Part shown: in pieces, positions 1-14,539 of the stretch
Position numbering within the stretch: the stretch's first letter is position 1
How the letters are laid out: the number at the start of each line of letters is the position of its first letter
From: Paulinella micropora
Lineage: Eukaryota; Cercozoa; Imbricatea; Euglyphida
Assembly: GCA_009731375.1 (NCBI GenBank)
Contig: BJOX01000152.1
Span: 378,929-414,049, forward strand
DNA length: 35,121 nt
Reading direction: 5' to 3'
The notes under the pieces: model-generated
What the model saw: the letters and a program-made list of their open reading frames with translations, nothing else
Databases searched by the model: none
What the model was told of the DNA's origin: nothing
Position numbers and translations under genes: made by a program

Positions 1-4
1 TATA

Positions 5-47
<43 letters not shown>

Positions 48-100
48 TTCTATCTATCTTTCTCCAGGACGCTCTAATGCGAATCGCCTTGTCATATGCA

Positions 101-136
<36 letters not shown>

Positions 137-219
137 CCATATCTATATATTTCTCCAGGACGCTCTAATGCGAATCGCCTTTGTCATATGCAAATAAATA
201 TATATGTATATATACATAC

Positions 220-285
<66 letters not shown>

Positions 286-340
286 TTCTCCAGGACGCTC
301 CAATGCGAATCGCCTTTGTCATATGCAGATACACACACAG

Positions 341-372
<32 letters not shown>

Positions 373-373
373 G

Positions 374-405
<32 letters not shown>

Positions 406-480
406 ATATATATATATACATAGATACATATATATATATGTATATATATACATATATATATACATATATATATAAAAAAA
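1..480. repeat. (TA)n microsatellite with three copies of a 42-bp core
   Basis: Nearly pure TA repeat with a short CA tract at about 330-367. It is interrupted three times by almost the same 42-43 bp unit, at about 59-100, 150-192 and 285-327. The core includes CTCCAGGACGCTC and GCGAATCGCC and ends GTCATATGCA. Reading frames through this stretch are only runs of Ile/Tyr or His/Thr and are not genes. Confidence 0.9.
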
Positions 481-483
481 TAA

Positions 484-1076
<593 letters not shown>

Positions 1077-1616
1077 NNNNNNNNNNNNNNNNNNNNNNNN
1101 NNNNNNNNNNNNNNNNNNNNNNNNNNNNNNNNNNNNNNNNNNNNNNNNNNNNNNNNNNNNNNNNNNNNNNNNNNNNNNNNNNNNNNNNNNNNNNNNNNNN
1201 NNNNNNNNNNNNNNNNNNNNNNNNNNNNNNNNNNNNNNNNNNNNNNNNNNNNNNNNNNNNNNNNNNNNNNNNNNNNNNNNNNNNNNNNNNNNNNNNNNNN
1301 NNNNNNNNNNNNNNNNNNNNNNNNNNNNNNNNNNNNNNNNNNNNNNNNNNNNNNNNNNNNNNNNNNNNNNNNNNNNNNNNNNNNNNNNNNNNNNNNNNNN
1401 NNNNNNNNNNNNNNNNNNNNNNNNNNNNNNNNNNNNNNNNNNNNNNNNNNNNNNNNNNNNNNNNNNNNNNNNNNNNNNNNNNNNNNNNNNNNNNNNNNNN
1501 NNNNNNNNNNNNNNNNNNNNNNNNNNNNNNNNNNNNNNNNNNNNNNNNNNNNNNNNNNNNNNNNNNNNNNNNNNNNNNNNNNNNNNNNNNNNNNNNNNNN
1601 NNNNNNNNNNNNNNNN
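1077..1616. other. Assembly gap inside a (GA)n repeat
   Basis: 540 Ns with pure AG repeat on both sides. The gap is probably unresolved microsatellite of unknown true length. Confidence 0.95.
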
Positions 1617-1661
<45 letters not shown>

Positions 1662-1709
1662 AGCAACACTCTGCGGATTATCTGTTTATACAGGGGAAAG
1701 AGAGAGGGA

Positions 1710-1763
<54 letters not shown>

Positions 1764-1792
1764 AGCAAACACACTGCGGAGTATCTGTGAAC

Positions 1793-1838
<46 letters not shown>

Positions 1839-1937
1839 AGCAAACACTCTGCGGATTATCTGTTTACAGAGGAAAGAGAGAGGGAGATAGAGAGAGAGAG
1901 AGAGAGGGGGGGGGGGGGGGGGGGGGGCAGATATGTG

Positions 1938-1970
<33 letters not shown>

Positions 1971-2145
1971 AGAGAGAGAGAGAGGGGGGGAGAGAGAGAG
2001 AGTAACACGAAAGAACAGAGAGAATAGGAAAACGTGATGATGCATTAAAGAAGTATATATATATATACATACATATATATATATATATTTATTTATTTAT
2101 TTATATATATACATATATGTATATATATATGTGGGATTAGCAGGA
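1617..2145. repeat. (GA)n microsatellite with three more core copies, then (TA)n
   Basis: AG repeat interrupted by the core AGACAAGCAA..CTCTGCGGA..ATCTGTTTACAG at about 1656-1692, 1757-1793 and 1833-1868. With the two copies before the gap this makes five. A poly-G tract lies at 1906-1926 and TA repeat at 1930-1970 and 2055-2130. No gene is visible. Confidence 0.88.
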
Positions 2146-4194
<2,049 letters not shown>

Positions 4195-4278
4195 NNNNNN
4201 NNNNNNNNNNNNNNNNNNNNNNNNNNNNNNNNNNNNNNNNNNNNNNNNNNNNNNNNNNNNNNNNNNNNNNNNNNNNNN
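4195..4278. other. Assembly gap at the end of the (TAG)n array
   Basis: 84 Ns between the TAG repeat and the first unique sequence. The edge of the array is therefore unresolved. Confidence 0.95.
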
Positions 4279-4912
4279 GGTGGTGTGGGGTGGGGTATGC
4301 AAGTACATTTTGTATGTATTCTGTAAGCTCTGGATGCCTTGCCATTCTTACCTACAGGATTAATACTCATATATGTATGTATGTATGTATGTGTGTATGT
4401 TTATGTATGTATGAATAATTTATGTATATACTGTATGTAAGTAATATGCGAATCTTATGTATGTTATGTTATGTATGTATGTATATATGTATGTATGTAT
4501 GTATGCATATATCATGCAAAATGCAAGTACAAACATTCACATGTGAATACACATGCATACAGGGCAAGATTCAATAGAGTGAAAGCAGGAGTAAGGTCAG
4601 GTGAAAAATATCGGCCACCTCACCTTTCGGCCACCTCACCTTTCAGCCAGCCGTAAATACGGGGAATTTTGGGCTTAACTTTTATTTGTGGAACAAATAT
4701 ACCGCAATTACCGGCTGGCCGAAACGTTTCACAACTTTGAACAACAATGTACCGTCATTACGGGAAAAATTGTTCTGGCCGAAAATTTTCACTCTTTCTT
4801 AAGATTCAAGAAAGTGAAAGCAAGGGCAAGGATTACACGAAAAATCAAACCCCCCCCCCTCCTTATGTTTCCATTATATGTTATACATGTACAAATTCTG
4901 CATACATAGAAT
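4279..4912. other. Non-coding stretch with ATGT repeats and diverged short duplications
   Basis: No convincing gene. (ATGT)n lies at about 4372-4505. A 16-bp unit (CGGCCACCTCACCTTT) is tandemly repeated at 4612-4627 and 4628-4643. A block starting AAGATTCAA at about 4566 recurs in diverged form at about 4801, keeping AGTGAAAGCA and GAAAAAT. A second pair around CTGGCCGAAA lies near 4715 and 4776. The stretch looks like decayed duplicated repeat sequence. Confidence 0.6.
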
Positions 4913-6497
<1,585 letters not shown>

Positions 6498-7446
6498 AGA
6501 GAGAATTAGAACCTGAAGGATAAATGTCTCTGCTGTAAAGGATTGAGTTGAAAGCAACCTAAACAGAAATTAATGAAATCATGGGGAAAGAAGTGAAGTG
6601 AGTACGTAAATAAGCAAGCGAGTAAGAAAAGAACCAAGTGAGTAACCCATGCACGTAATTGATGAATGTATGCATAAGTGTGTCTTCATAAGGAGGAGCG
6701 GAAGGGGCAGGGGAAGAAGAAGATGAGGCAAGGAGTGCTTGCTCTCTTCACTTGCCGCCTTCCACTTGTTTGCCGGTCTAGATATTTTATCGCCTCCTTG
6801 ACAGCAACTTGCACGACAGAACAGTAATTTCATGACCTCAAGGAAGCGACAGAGGCTCTTGCAAAGCTCGGAGGAATTTTCGACCTAGCAGAATATGCAT
6901 TTTGATTTCCTCCAAATTTTGCGTGCGCTGACCTCCGTCATGACAGTCTTGTACACGTAGAATACGCAGACAGTTGTTCAAAACTGGCCAGAAGGAACTA
7001 GCTGCTTGCACTAGCTCAGAGAAACAACTTCCGTGCACTCCAGTAAAGGAAGTTTTACATCAACATATGCAGAGGTTCCAAGAGTTCTGTTGGATTTCAT
7101 GTTTTAAGTAAACAGTCCTGATAAATGTGGTTCAAAGCTTCACCTCTGCAAAACTTAGCCGTATCAAAATTCTCTGAAACTGGATTTCCAGGGATATTCC
7201 ATACAACAAGCATTGCTAATGCTTTCTCTTATCTTTTTTTGAAGTCCAATTTTTGTGGCTTCGAGGATAAAATGGAGTAAGGCCTTAGCATGAAAGTCCA
7301 TTTTGAACTCCACTCCCTCATTTTCTCATGGCATAAGCGTTTGACATGTTTTTCTCTTGTCCTTTCGCTAATTCCATTTTTGTGACAGAAGGCATGTATG
7401 CAGTTGGCTGCGCTTTTGTTGGTCTTGTGGGTTGCGCACAACCGCA
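6498..7446. other. Unique sequence without a recognisable gene
   Basis: About 950 bases of ordinary composition. Open frames are at most about 84 codons and show no domain, no splice pattern and no codon bias. I see nothing in it that I can name. Confidence 0.6.
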
Positions 7447-7850
<404 letters not shown>

Positions 7851-8102
7851 GATGTCGCAAAGGAATGTAGTCCTTGCAAAGGAACGCAGTTTCACATCAA
7901 ACAGTAATTTGTGTACTGTGCATGTGTCCGGGATGGGAATCACGGGTAGACTGTGTTCTGGAAAAAGAAGAGGAGGAAGGACGTTGAAGAAAAAGGCAAT
8001 CTAGGAATGGAGAGTGGGAGGATAAGGAAGAAGAGAAAGAAAAGGAAGCCGTTAGTCCAAGTGTTTTGAGCACCGTAAGCTTGCGCAAGCTACAATGATG
8101 AC

Positions 8103-8141
<39 letters not shown>

Positions 8142-8192
8142 TTATCTGGAAGCTATCGGGAGAAATGAACACTTGACAAAAAACACACAAAC
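7851..8192. other. Unique spacer with a small GATA tract
   Basis: Non-repetitive except for GATA repeat at about 8104-8140. Short frames here show no features of a gene. Confidence 0.6.
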
Positions 8193-8198
8193 ATATCC

Positions 8199-8248
<50 letters not shown>

Positions 8249-8897
8249 ATTTATATAACAGGGACTTGTCATGCGGTCGATTGAAGTAGAACCTTTGCGC
8301 ATCGGTATGTATGTAATGTATGTATGTAATGTATGTATGTAATTTATGTATGTAATGTATGTATGTAATGTATGTATGTAATGTATGTATGTAATGTATG
8401 TATGTAATGTATGTATGTAATGTATGTATGTAATGTATGTATGTAATGTATGTATGTAATGTATGTATGTAATGTATGTATGTAATTTATGTATGTAATG
8501 TGAATATGTAATGTATATGTAATGTATGTATGTAATGTATGTATGTAATGTATGTATGTAATATATGTATGTAATGTAATGTATGTAATGTAATGTATGT
8601 AATGTATGTATGTAATGTATGTATGTAATGTATGTATGTAATGTATGTATGTAATGTATGTATGTAATGTATGTATGTAATGTATGTATGTAATGTATGT
8701 ATGCAATGTATGTATGCAATGTATGTATGCAGTGTATGTATGCAATGTATGTATGTGATGTATGTAATGTAATGTATGTATGTAATGTATGTATGTAATG
8801 TATGTACGTATGTGTGTATGTACGTATGTGTGTATGTATGTATGTATGTGTGTATGTATGTATGTATGTAATGTATGTATGTATGTGTATATATGTG

Positions 8898-8928
<31 letters not shown>

Positions 8929-9033
8929 TGTATGTATGTAATGTAATGTATGTATGTAATGTATGTATGTAATGTAATGTATGTATGTAATGTATGTATG
9001 TATGTATGTATGTATGTATGTATGCATGTACGA
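8193..9033. repeat. (TCTA)n then a 13-nt minisatellite based on ATGT
   Basis: TCTA repeat at about 8196-8248. From about 8307 the unit AATGTATGTATGT (three ATGT-like steps plus one base, period 13) repeats tens of times to about 8790, with small variants such as GCAATG. It then drifts into plain (ATGT)n with GTGT variants up to about 9025. His/Tyr/Thr frames here are repeat artefacts. Confidence 0.9.
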
Positions 9034-9134
9034 TTTGTGATGACCTCCCATCTCTCTTTGTCAATGTATTATATGTATGTATGTTTGTATGAATGGGCTC
9101 TTTCTAATGATAAAGGGCGGCTGTAGCTACAGGC

Positions 9135-9200
<66 letters not shown>

Positions 9201-9206
9201 TTAGCA

Positions 9207-9261
<55 letters not shown>

Positions 9262-9282
9262 GATCTATCGATCTATCTATCG

Positions 9283-9324
<42 letters not shown>

Positions 9325-9553
9325 ATATCTATCTATCTATGATCCTCCCATTCTCTCCTTTTATCTTTCCCTTTCAGCATACATACATACATACATACAT
9401 ACATACATACATCACATACCTACATACATACATACATACATACATACATCACATACATCACATACATTCATACATACATACATACATACACATACATACA
9501 CACATATATACATATACATACATAAAGGACACGTATTGTTCAGCTGTGGAAAA

Positions 9554-9584
<31 letters not shown>

Positions 9585-9586
9585 CA

Positions 9587-9618
<32 letters not shown>

Positions 9619-9689
9619 CATACGTACGTACGTACGTACATACGTACGTACGTACGCACGTACGTTACGTACGTGCGTACGTACGTACA

Positions 9690-9720
<31 letters not shown>

Positions 9721-9900
9721 GCATACATACATACATACATACATACATATACATACACATACATACATACATACATACATACATAGATTCGTCCTTGTTT
9801 GGATGCAGGACACGTATCGATCAGCTGTGGAAACACATTACCTAACGTGGTATGTATGTATGTATGTATGTATGTATGTATGTATGTATGTATTGATAGT
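9034..9900. repeat. (ATCT)n and (CATA)n arrays with a duplicated 30-bp core
   Basis: ATCT repeat at about 9135-9340 and CATA/CGTA repeat at about 9378-9785, with short ATGT at 9850-9893. A core starting GGACACGTAT and containing TCAGCTGTGGAAA occurs twice, at about 9527-9552 and 9807-9832, each inside the CATA array. No gene is visible. Confidence 0.88.
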
Positions 9901-10030
9901 TGCATGGACGATGTATATTTGCACCTATCTATCTATCTATCTATATATCTATCTATCTATCTACCTATCTATCTATCTATCCATCTATCCATCTATCCAT
10001 CTATCCATCCATCTATCCATCTATCTATCC

Positions 10031-10082
<52 letters not shown>

Positions 10083-10164
10083 GTCTTTCCATCCATCCAT
10101 GCATCCATGCATCCATCCATGCATCCATCCTTCCATGCATGCATCCATCCATCCACCTACCTAC

Positions 10165-10224
<60 letters not shown>

Positions 10225-10225
10225 C

Positions 10226-10259
<34 letters not shown>

Positions 10260-10411
10260 TTATCTATCTATGCATCCATCCATCCATCCATCCATCCATC
10301 CGTCTGTCCATCTACCTACCTACCTACGTACCTACCTACGTACCTACCTACGTACCTACCTACATACCCACCTACCTATCTACCTACCTATCTACCTACC
10401 TATCTATCTAC

Positions 10412-10475
<64 letters not shown>
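9901..10475. repeat. (ATCT)n array with ATCC and ACCT variant blocks
   Basis: ATCT repeat from about 9925 with blocks of CATC (about 10090-10160 and 10270-10310) and CTAC/GTAC (about 10311-10400), ending at the edge of a unique element at 10476. The block structure suggests local expansion of point variants. Confidence 0.9.
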
Positions 10476-10476
<1 letters not shown>

Positions 10477-10477
<1 letters not shown>

Positions 10478-11170
10478 GGTACTAGGGAGATTTGGTATCG
10501 CCTGTATCAGTCCCTTCCGTGCAAACATCACGGCTTAGCTGGGCATCGGGTTAATACTTTACCCACAGACTTCCTTGGTTGACGAAATCAGAAGCTCCTT
10601 TTTTCTGACATTAGTCGATATCTCATCAGTTGATCTCATCACTTACTCCACGGAGTGAACCAAGGCCACTTGAGGTGTCACTGACCCTCCCTTGGGCTTG
10701 ATTTTTTGAAATGGGTGCCATCTGTCGACAGACAGAGAATTAGGGGATGGTGTGGGTGTGCTGGGCCCGTGGTGGGGTGCCTTATGTGTGCCTAGCCATA
10801 CGCCTATAAGTCACATGCCGAAATAGCGACGGGAAGCACAATCCTGTTCCCTCAGGGTGCCCTTTCTCGCTTGTTGAGCCCGGAATAAAACCCACAGTGC
10901 TCTGTCGGTTTATACTAGACTGTCGAACAGTCTCGAAACTCCATCTGCTTACTGAGTCCTTTGTAATGGAGGTGGGAACTCGTTCTGCAAGGGGCGCTTA
11001 TGGAACGAGCCCTGGCCCCGCCTGGTACTAGGGAGATTTGGTATCGCCTGTATCAGTCCCTTCCGTGCAAACATCACGGTTTAGCTGGGCATCTGGTTAA
11101 TACATTACCCACAGACTTCCTTGGTTGACGAAATCAGAAGCTCCTTTTTTCTGACATTAGTCGATATCTC

Positions 11171-11171
<1 letters not shown>
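10477..11171. mobile_element. Small element with 149-bp direct terminal repeats (TRIM-like candidate)
   Basis: Positions 10477-10625 and 11023-11171 are direct repeats differing at only three sites with no indels. Each begins TGGTACTAGG and ends ATATCTCA, so the ends are TG..CA as in LTRs. They enclose about 397 bp without an ORF. Both outer flanks read TCTATC, but this is uninformative because the host sequence is a TCTA repeat. The interior has a hairpin AGACTGT-CGA-ACAGTCT near 10916-10932. Size and layout fit a terminal-repeat retrotransposon in miniature. I could not identify a clear primer-binding site or polypurine tract on either strand, so a simple segmental duplication remains possible. 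Confidence 0.5.
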
Positions 11172-11224
<53 letters not shown>

Positions 11225-11297
11225 GTATCTATCTATCTATATATTCTATCTCCTACCTATCTCTCTACCTATCTACCTATCTATCTATCTATCTATA

Positions 11298-11344
<47 letters not shown>

Positions 11345-11399
11345 GTGAAATGTTGGAGGCTCGTGGCTTTTAAAACTATGCCACGCCCATAGATTAAAA

Positions 11400-11455
<56 letters not shown>

Positions 11456-11634
11456 CCTACCTATCTATTCCTACTAACGTGGGACTGGGCTGCGTCGGGA
11501 AGGCGGACAAGGCAGGAGTGTATGTATGTATATGTATTTATGTATGTATGTATGTATGTATGTATGCATGTATGTATATGTCCTAGCAAGGTAGTAGCAA
11601 GCGGCCCTTATTCGGATTAAGTAACAAAAACGAC
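11172..11634. repeat. (ATCT)n blocks and (ATGT)n with short unique spacers
   Basis: ATCT repeat at about 11171-11342 and 11402-11468, and ATGT at about 11518-11578. The spacers at 11343-11400, 11470-11517 and 11580-11634 contain nothing recognisable. Confidence 0.88.
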
Positions 11635-11721
11635 GACAACGACGACGACGACAACGACAACAAGGACCATGACAACAACAACAACAACAACAACAACAGC
11701 AGCAGCAGCAACAACAACAGC

Positions 11722-11762
<41 letters not shown>

Positions 11763-11763
11763 A

Positions 11764-11828
<65 letters not shown>

Positions 11829-11947
11829 TCATCATCATCATCATCAACAACAACAACAACAAGAGCAGCAGCAGCAGCAACAACAACAACATCATCATCA
11901 TCATCAACAACAACAACAACAAGAACAGCCAGCAGCAGCAGCAACAA
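11635..11947. repeat. Compound (CAA)n / (CAT)n / (CAG)n triplet array
   Basis: Triplets in phase throughout: ACG, then CAA, CAG, CAA, CAT (about 11763-11793), CAA, CAT (about 11828-11846), CAA, CAG, CAA, CAT (about 11890-11905), CAA, CAG. The alternating blocks suggest duplication of a CAA+CAT segment. Frames here are homopolymeric Asn/Ile, Thr/Ala or Val/Met runs and have no gene context. Confidence 0.9.
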
Positions 11948-12269
11948 AAACGAAATGCTCTTGCTATCATCATGAGGCATGTGGCGTCGGTAGCTTCCCA
12001 CTTATCCCTACCAGTGGCAAGTAGTCTATTCTCTTATTAAAAAGTTGATCAGTGAAAAAAAAAGCGACAGAAAAAAGCTCAGCTCAAGCTTGGCGATGGA
12101 CGGTTACCATTGGAATTTCCTTAGTAGTACCTAATATTGGAATAAGATTGGATAAGACAGCAGTCGGAAATGACAAAATAACCTTGGATATTGCTGCGGA
12201 CGTTCAGACGGCAGAAGCATTCAACGTTGAACGCATCGTTCTCAGCCAACTTAGTATCGTTGTCAGCGA

Positions 12270-12519
12270 ATATGGATCCTACAGCGATGATGAGAGAGTC
12301 ATGTGAAAGCGCTTGCCCTGAGCTTGCCAGCGACACCACCAGCATTGTCATATCACTGCTTTTGGGAGAAAGCTGAGGTCATTATTCTCAACCAATATAT
12401 ATGGATGATACAACGATGATGAGCAAGTCATGTGAAAGCACTTCAAGTTGCCTTGAGCTTGCCAGCGATACCATCAGCACCGTGACTGTCGTGTCACTTT
12501 CATTGAGCGAGAAAGCTGC
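12270..12519. repeat. Tandem duplication of about 110 bp
   Basis: 12270-12376 and 12400-12519 share an ordered series of blocks: ATGGAT, AGTCATGTGAAAGC, TTGAGCTTGCCAGCGA and GAGAAAGCTG. They have diverged by substitutions and small insertions. The remaining sequence at 11948-12840 shows no recognisable gene. An 84-codon frame crossing the first copy has no support. Confidence 0.65.
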
Positions 12520-12849
12520 GATCAAAGTTGGTTGATATTTCTAGTTGAATCTCCCCAGTCACCTACGGTAGATAATAGTAGGCTACAGCAGCCCCGGAAC
12601 TGGCATAGACGGTCACCGTGACAGTGTCATCAAGATATTCGAAGTTAAGAAAAAATACTTGAGTGAAAACCATAATTAAGGCTTGACACACTGACTGTAA
12701 GTAACAAATCAAATGTTCTGTGTAATAACACCCACGGTATACTACATCGTTATTTCGCTATTAGTTTTTACGGAAATTCACTTGTGGAAGTGATTCCTTG
12801 TTATATATTATTGTATAATCGGCGACATTCAAGTTAACACACAAACTCT

Positions 12850-13080
12850 GTAAAATTTTTCTTTTTTATTATATAAAAAAGTCACTCTTTTTTATAAAAA
12901 AAGTTGTATTATATCTTATAAAAAAGTTATATCTTTTTAAAAAATTTAAACTTTTTAATACACCGTGGCATAACCGTAACTTTTTTAATACCTTAAACTT
13001 TTTTTATACGTTGAACTTTTTTTATATTAATACTAAGTTCAACTTTTTTTATACGCTTAACTTTTTTTACACGTATAATA
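12850..13080. repeat. AT-rich inverted array of ACTTTTTTTATA-like motifs
   Basis: Three motifs read TATAAAAAAGT on the top strand (near 12874, 12892 and 12918), followed by about six reading AACTTTTTT (near 12950, 12978, 12998, 13013, 13039 and 13059), often followed by ATAC(G). The two groups face each other across about 12930-12945. A (TA)n tract follows at 13135-13185. Nothing is identified between 13186 and 13494. Confidence 0.65.
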
Positions 13081-13132
13081 TACTGATATATACATAGTCA
13101 GTATATTTAATTTAAATTTTTAAGTTTACTCC

Positions 13133-13188
<56 letters not shown>

Positions 13189-13494
13189 CAATGATAGAAA
13201 TCAATATATACAGATCCGGTATTTTTAATTAGTCAGTAAACTTGAAAGTTTGCCTTCCATACAATATATATCGACTTGGATGTACATATTATTACAAATG
13301 AAATTTACATATTATTGAAAATCAAGTCACCCAGGGCCCGGGAATACTGGCGAGCTACAAACTCTAAGCAAGTTCCACACGCAAATCCCTTCAAAATCTC
13401 CTCCCGAAAGATGCCAAAACCTCTGTGCGCACGCATATAGCGCTTCACTGTGACATTCTGAAGTTTTGAAAACTAACTCAGGTGGCATGAGTTC

Positions 13495-13500
13495 AAGTTC
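13495..13500. repeat. Target-site duplication, left copy
   Basis: AAGTTC immediately before the TG of the left LTR. The same six bases follow the CA of the right LTR at 23784-23789. Ty3/gypsy integrases usually give 4-6 bp duplications, so this fits and fixes the element ends. Confidence 0.85.
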
Positions 13501-13715
13501 TGTACTATCCCCAACGATAGCTCAATGGAAGAGTAAGTCGGTAATATAACCAAACATAGTCCTCAAAAAAGGGAATGATGTCTCGTTATATTAGCTCAGT
13601 GACACAAAGACAAAAAGCCGCCAAAAGACCAGGATCAAATTGGCATTTCAGACGTGTCCGGCCAGACGAAATCTATAAATAAGTTTTTTACCGATAATTC
13701 GGTGGGTGATGTCCA
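13501..13715 (-). repeat. 3' LTR of the retrotransposon
   Basis: 215 bp. On the plus strand it begins TGTACTATCC and ends GATGTCCA. It aligns along its whole length with 23570-23783. It is too short for a typical enhancer-rich LTR. A TTATTTATAG motif in the sense strand could be a TATA-like element, which is inference only. Confidence 0.92.
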
Positions 13716-13737
13716 CAGTACCCCCTCCCAGTTTTTT
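13716..13737 (-). promoter_or_regulatory. Polypurine tract
   Basis: On the sense (minus) strand this reads AAAAAACTGGGAGGGGGTA directly upstream of the 3' LTR, with CTG between it and the LTR start TGGACATC. It would prime plus-strand DNA synthesis. The opposite-strand relic keeps a similar AAAAACTGGGAAGGGGTA at the same place. Confidence 0.8.
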
Positions 13738-14539
13738 ATGGCGGAACTTCGTTTCCGACATAATACGCTTTGAACTGATTTCTTTTCTGACTAAGATTAG
13801 TTTAGAGTTATGTATGAAGATACATCAACCCACGAATTAGCCGTTATAAAACAACAATGATACTTGCCCCGGTACCAATCGTATATATACTCTAGCACAT
13901 TCAGTATCTATATTAAAATCTTCCTCTTTCTTCTGTCGATAAGATATTTGTGCAGTATGTCCAAGTATAATGTTTTATGGTTGAGTAATAATGTAATGTC
14001 GCCATTTCCATATATATGTAATAACCGGTCGTCGGTTTCCATAAATACATTTACTTTTTGTGAAGACATACCCTTGTATAAATCGGTATCATTTAATATA
14101 GTGTCAGGTGATCAAGTCTGACGACTATATCCGAAGTTGGGTTGAGTGCGCCCTAACCTTGCGATATGCCGATACAAGTAGAGATCGATGGAATCCGGTG
14201 TAGCAGTTCATGTTATTAAAATATATCAGTTCTTGATTAGACTGTAGAGGCTTTCATGAGATCATCATTCTGGTACTAATGCGGGTCGTATCCAGGAAAC
14301 ACCATCGCTCACTCAAATAGCGATCCCGTAACGGTGCTGTTTCGTGGCCGTCTCGTCTGTCTCTGCCGAAGCAAGAGAATAGAATGCCTATTTTTTGTCA
14401 GCTGTGTCTTGTTAATCTCTAGAAGAATGAATGCTGTAGTAGCTTTAATATCTAAGTAAGGTTGTCGGGACGATATTGGATCAATGCTATGTTCGCAATC
14501 GATCAGGTCCACAATACTTCTAGAGAAAAAAAATACTTA
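13738..14539 (-). other. 3' untranslated region of the retrotransposon
   Basis: About 800 bp between the Pol stop codon (TAG) and the polypurine tract. No sense-strand ORF of note is present, so there is no env-like gene. The end nearest the LTR (to about 13896) is conserved in the nearby relic copy. An antisense frame of 85 codons here is hydrophobic but has no support. Confidence 0.7.

Noticed and set aside
12052-12306. 84-codon frame on the plus strand, overlapped by one on the minus strand
   Set aside because: It lies across the first copy of a diverged tandem duplication and is not preserved in the second. No domain is seen.
13501-13715. tRNA-like A-box (TAGCTCAATGG) and B-box-like sequence suggesting a SINE
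   Set aside because: The sequence is an LTR of the retrotransposon, with matching partner, target-site duplication and PPT. The motifs lie on the antisense strand and are probably chance.
13864-14121. Hydrophobic 85-codon frame that might be an envelope-like gene
   Set aside because: It is antisense to the element and has no signal, domain or conservation.
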